Source: M3007 sp039804245
Lineage (GTDB): Bacteria > Bacteroidota > Bacteroidia > Chitinophagales > Saprospiraceae
DNA length: 15,207 nucleotides
NCBI GenBank assembly: GCA_039804245.1
Contig: JBDLWO010000060.1
Coordinates: 1 to 15,207, forward strand
Direction of reading: 5' to 3'
In this document: positions 13,896 through 15,207 of the stretch, piece after piece
How the letters are laid out: every line of letters begins with the position of its first letter
Numbering within the stretch: the first letter of the stretch is position 1
Translations under genes and position numbers: made by a program
The notes under the pieces: generated by a model
Told to the model about the DNA's origin: nothing
Database searches by the model: none
Seen by the model: the letters and a program-made list of their open reading frames with translations, nothing else

Positions 13896-15050
13896 TTACT
13901 TCAGACTGTCCAGCAACTCCTGTGTTCCTGTATAATCCTCTCCGGCTTTTTTGGCAGCCTCGATCGCTTTTTGGGCGTATTTTTTGGCATTTTTCTTGTC
14001 ACCCAGGTCAGAATATAACCAGGCTGTCGTATCCAGATTGTTGTAGCCGGCTTCAAGCTTTACAGATTGGAGCGACCAGTTCAGCGCATTTTTCAGGTAT
14101 TTTTCTCCCGGCTCCAACTGATGAAACATCCAGGCAATCTGGTTCAGAAAATCGGGACTGTCTGGAGGATAGGCATTCAGCCACTGGGAGGTAGCCTCCA
14201 GAAAACCTTCCTGATCTTCCTGCTGGGCATACCAGAAAGCCTTGAATTTCATCAGGATTTCTCCTCTGGCTTCCGGATAATATTTCAGCATGATCGCTTC
14301 CATAGCCGGCATTTCGAGATCACGTTCTGCAAAATAGCGCATGAAAATATCCAGGACACTACTGTTAACAGCATCATCCGATTCACCCTCAAATACAACC
14401 GATTTGTTTTTTACCAGAAATGCAAATGCAGGCGAGGTCGGGTCAGACACATACTGACGCAGCAACGGATAAACATCGGGATTATCGAAAGAAGCAAGTT
14501 CAGACACAACCTTTGAACCTATCTCCGACGCCCGCTGGTCATTGGCACTTTCCAGAGCGCCCACCAGTTTCAACACAAACGGCAGATCTGAACGACCAGC
14601 CTCAAACTGACGAACCAGATTATCGAGTTGTGATTCCGGGTCAAGAGCCTTTTCACCCAAAGCTATGAAACCATTGGGCTCCATATAGCCTACTCCCTTG
14701 TGTACCAGATTGCCACTCGCATTCACGAACAGCAGTGTAGGGTAGGCCTGTACGCCATAGCGTTCTGACAGGGCAGGACCCTCTCCCTTTTCCATATCAA
14801 TTTTGGCACAAATGAAGTTCTTGTTGTAAAACTCTCCAACCCTGGTATCTGTAAATGTGCTCTTGCTCATCATTTTGCAGGGACCACACCATGTAGTATA
14901 TGCATCCATGAAAACAAGTTTACCCTCTTTTCCGGCTTTGGCAAGAATTTCATCCCAGGTTCCATGTTCGAAGTTGATACCCTGTGCGCCAGCATTCAGC
15001 GCGGCGAAAACTGCCAGAACCAGCAGCAGACACAATTTTTTAAATGTCAT
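13896..15050 (-). CDS. Secreted thioredoxin-fold protein with helical (TPR-like) C-terminal region
   Basis: A 384-residue exported protein. Residues 1-22 are a signal peptide (MTFKKLC, hydrophobic core, LNAGAQ) with no lipobox, so it should be soluble in the periplasm. Residues about 28-135 are a thioredoxin fold: LVFMDAYTTWCGPCKMM with the redox pair Cys55/Cys58, and the cis-proline Pro104 in QAYPTLLF. The rest is helical; near the C-terminus AWLYSDLGDKKNAKKYAQKA resembles a TPR unit. It probably works as a periplasmic disulphide reductase or isomerase of the TlpA/DsbD-gamma-like type; the partner is unknown. I start at the ATG 15048-15050; a TTG three codons upstream is in frame but unlikely. 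No exact TAnnTTTG element was found in 15051-15178; TATAAATG with a TTG 17 bp upstream is a poor match. Confidence 0.9.
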   Translation of the reverse strand: MTFKKLCLLLVLAVFAALNAGAQGINFEHGTWDEILAKAGKEGKLVFMDAYTTWCGPCKMMSKSTFTDTRVGEFYNKNFICAKIDMEKGEGPALSERYGVQAYPTLLFVNASGNLVHKGVGYMEPNGFIALGEKALDPESQLDNLVRQFEAGRSDLPFVLKLVGALESANDQRASEIGSKVVSELASFDNPDVYPLLRQYVSDPTSPAFAFLVKNKSVVFEGESDDAVNSSVLDIFMRYFAERDLEMPAMEAIMLKYYPEARGEILMKFKAFWYAQQEDQEGFLEATSQWLNAYPPDSPDFLNQIAWMFHQLEPGEKYLKNALNWSLQSVKLEAGYNNLDTTAWLYSDLGDKKNAKKYAQKAIEAAKKAGEDYTGTQELLDSLK

Positions 15051-15178
15051 GTAATTCAATTTTGGTGAGAAACAGAGAAAATGTAGAACGGTATTACGGG
15101 TATGATCAGTTTGACTTGCATTTATAACGAATAAATTTCAATTCAAGTTCCTGCACACATCAGATTTGTCAAAAACAG

Positions 15179-15207
15179 GCGTGTGGAATATGTAAAACTC
15201 CACACGC
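15179..15207 (-). terminator. Terminator hairpin for a minus-strand gene beyond the right edge
   Basis: GCGTGTGGA (15179-15187) and TCCACACGC (15199-15207) form a perfect 9-bp stem with an 11-base loop; the stem could continue past the edge. Read on the minus strand it is followed by CTGTTTTTGAC, a T run fitting an intrinsic terminator. It would end a minus-strand gene to the right and separate it from the thioredoxin-fold gene. Confidence 0.65.

Overview
The window looks like chromosomal DNA of a Bacteroidota bacterium, perhaps from the Saprospiria/Chitinophagia side of the phylum. This is inferred. Several genes are preceded by the phylum-specific -7 promoter element TAnnTTTG (TACGTTTG, TACCTTTG twice, TATCTTTG, and a TACCTTCG variant), clear Shine-Dalgarno sequences are scarce, and the gene content fits: DUF3467, an HD protein fused to a PycTM-type membrane domain, and a DEAD-box helicase with a basic tail. 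No rRNA, tRNA, CRISPR array, insertion sequence or phage gene was seen.

Left part (1-5950, genes on the minus strand): an old-yellow-enzyme family ene-reductase whose last codons fall off the left edge; divergent from it, the decayed remnant of an HxlR-family regulator, with a dyad operator still present between them; then a cluster read right to left from one good promoter: a DPM1-like family 2 glycosyltransferase, a 1092-residue nuclease-helicase overlapping it by one base (TAATG), and, after 59 bp, a small SRPBCC/AHSA1 protein.

Middle (5950-9120): a doubtful 74-codon reading frame, a DUF3467 protein, and, convergent to it with only 3 bp between the stops, an orphan lipoprotein-type RND/MFP efflux adaptor. 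Upstream of the adaptor lies the most unusual protein of the window, an HD-domain phosphohydrolase fused to a membrane domain of the Pycsar effector (PycTM, DUF5706-like) type. No nucleotide cyclase is visible beside it.

Right part (9121-15207): glgB (glycogen branching enzyme), purQ with its own promoter just after glgB, a DEAD-box RNA helicase (DeaD/CsdA type) with a long structured 5' leader, a perfect 17-bp convergent hairpin, and a secreted thioredoxin-fold protein on the minus strand. The right edge holds a hairpin with a T run that would terminate a minus-strand gene beyond the window.

Most genes are unrelated housekeeping or accessory functions in short transcription units. The points most worth following are the helicase leader, in which a 10-bp arm ending 4 bases before the ATG is perfectly complementary to an upstream arm; the HD-PycTM fusion; and the dead HxlR regulator whose operator survives next to an intact ene-reductase promoter.
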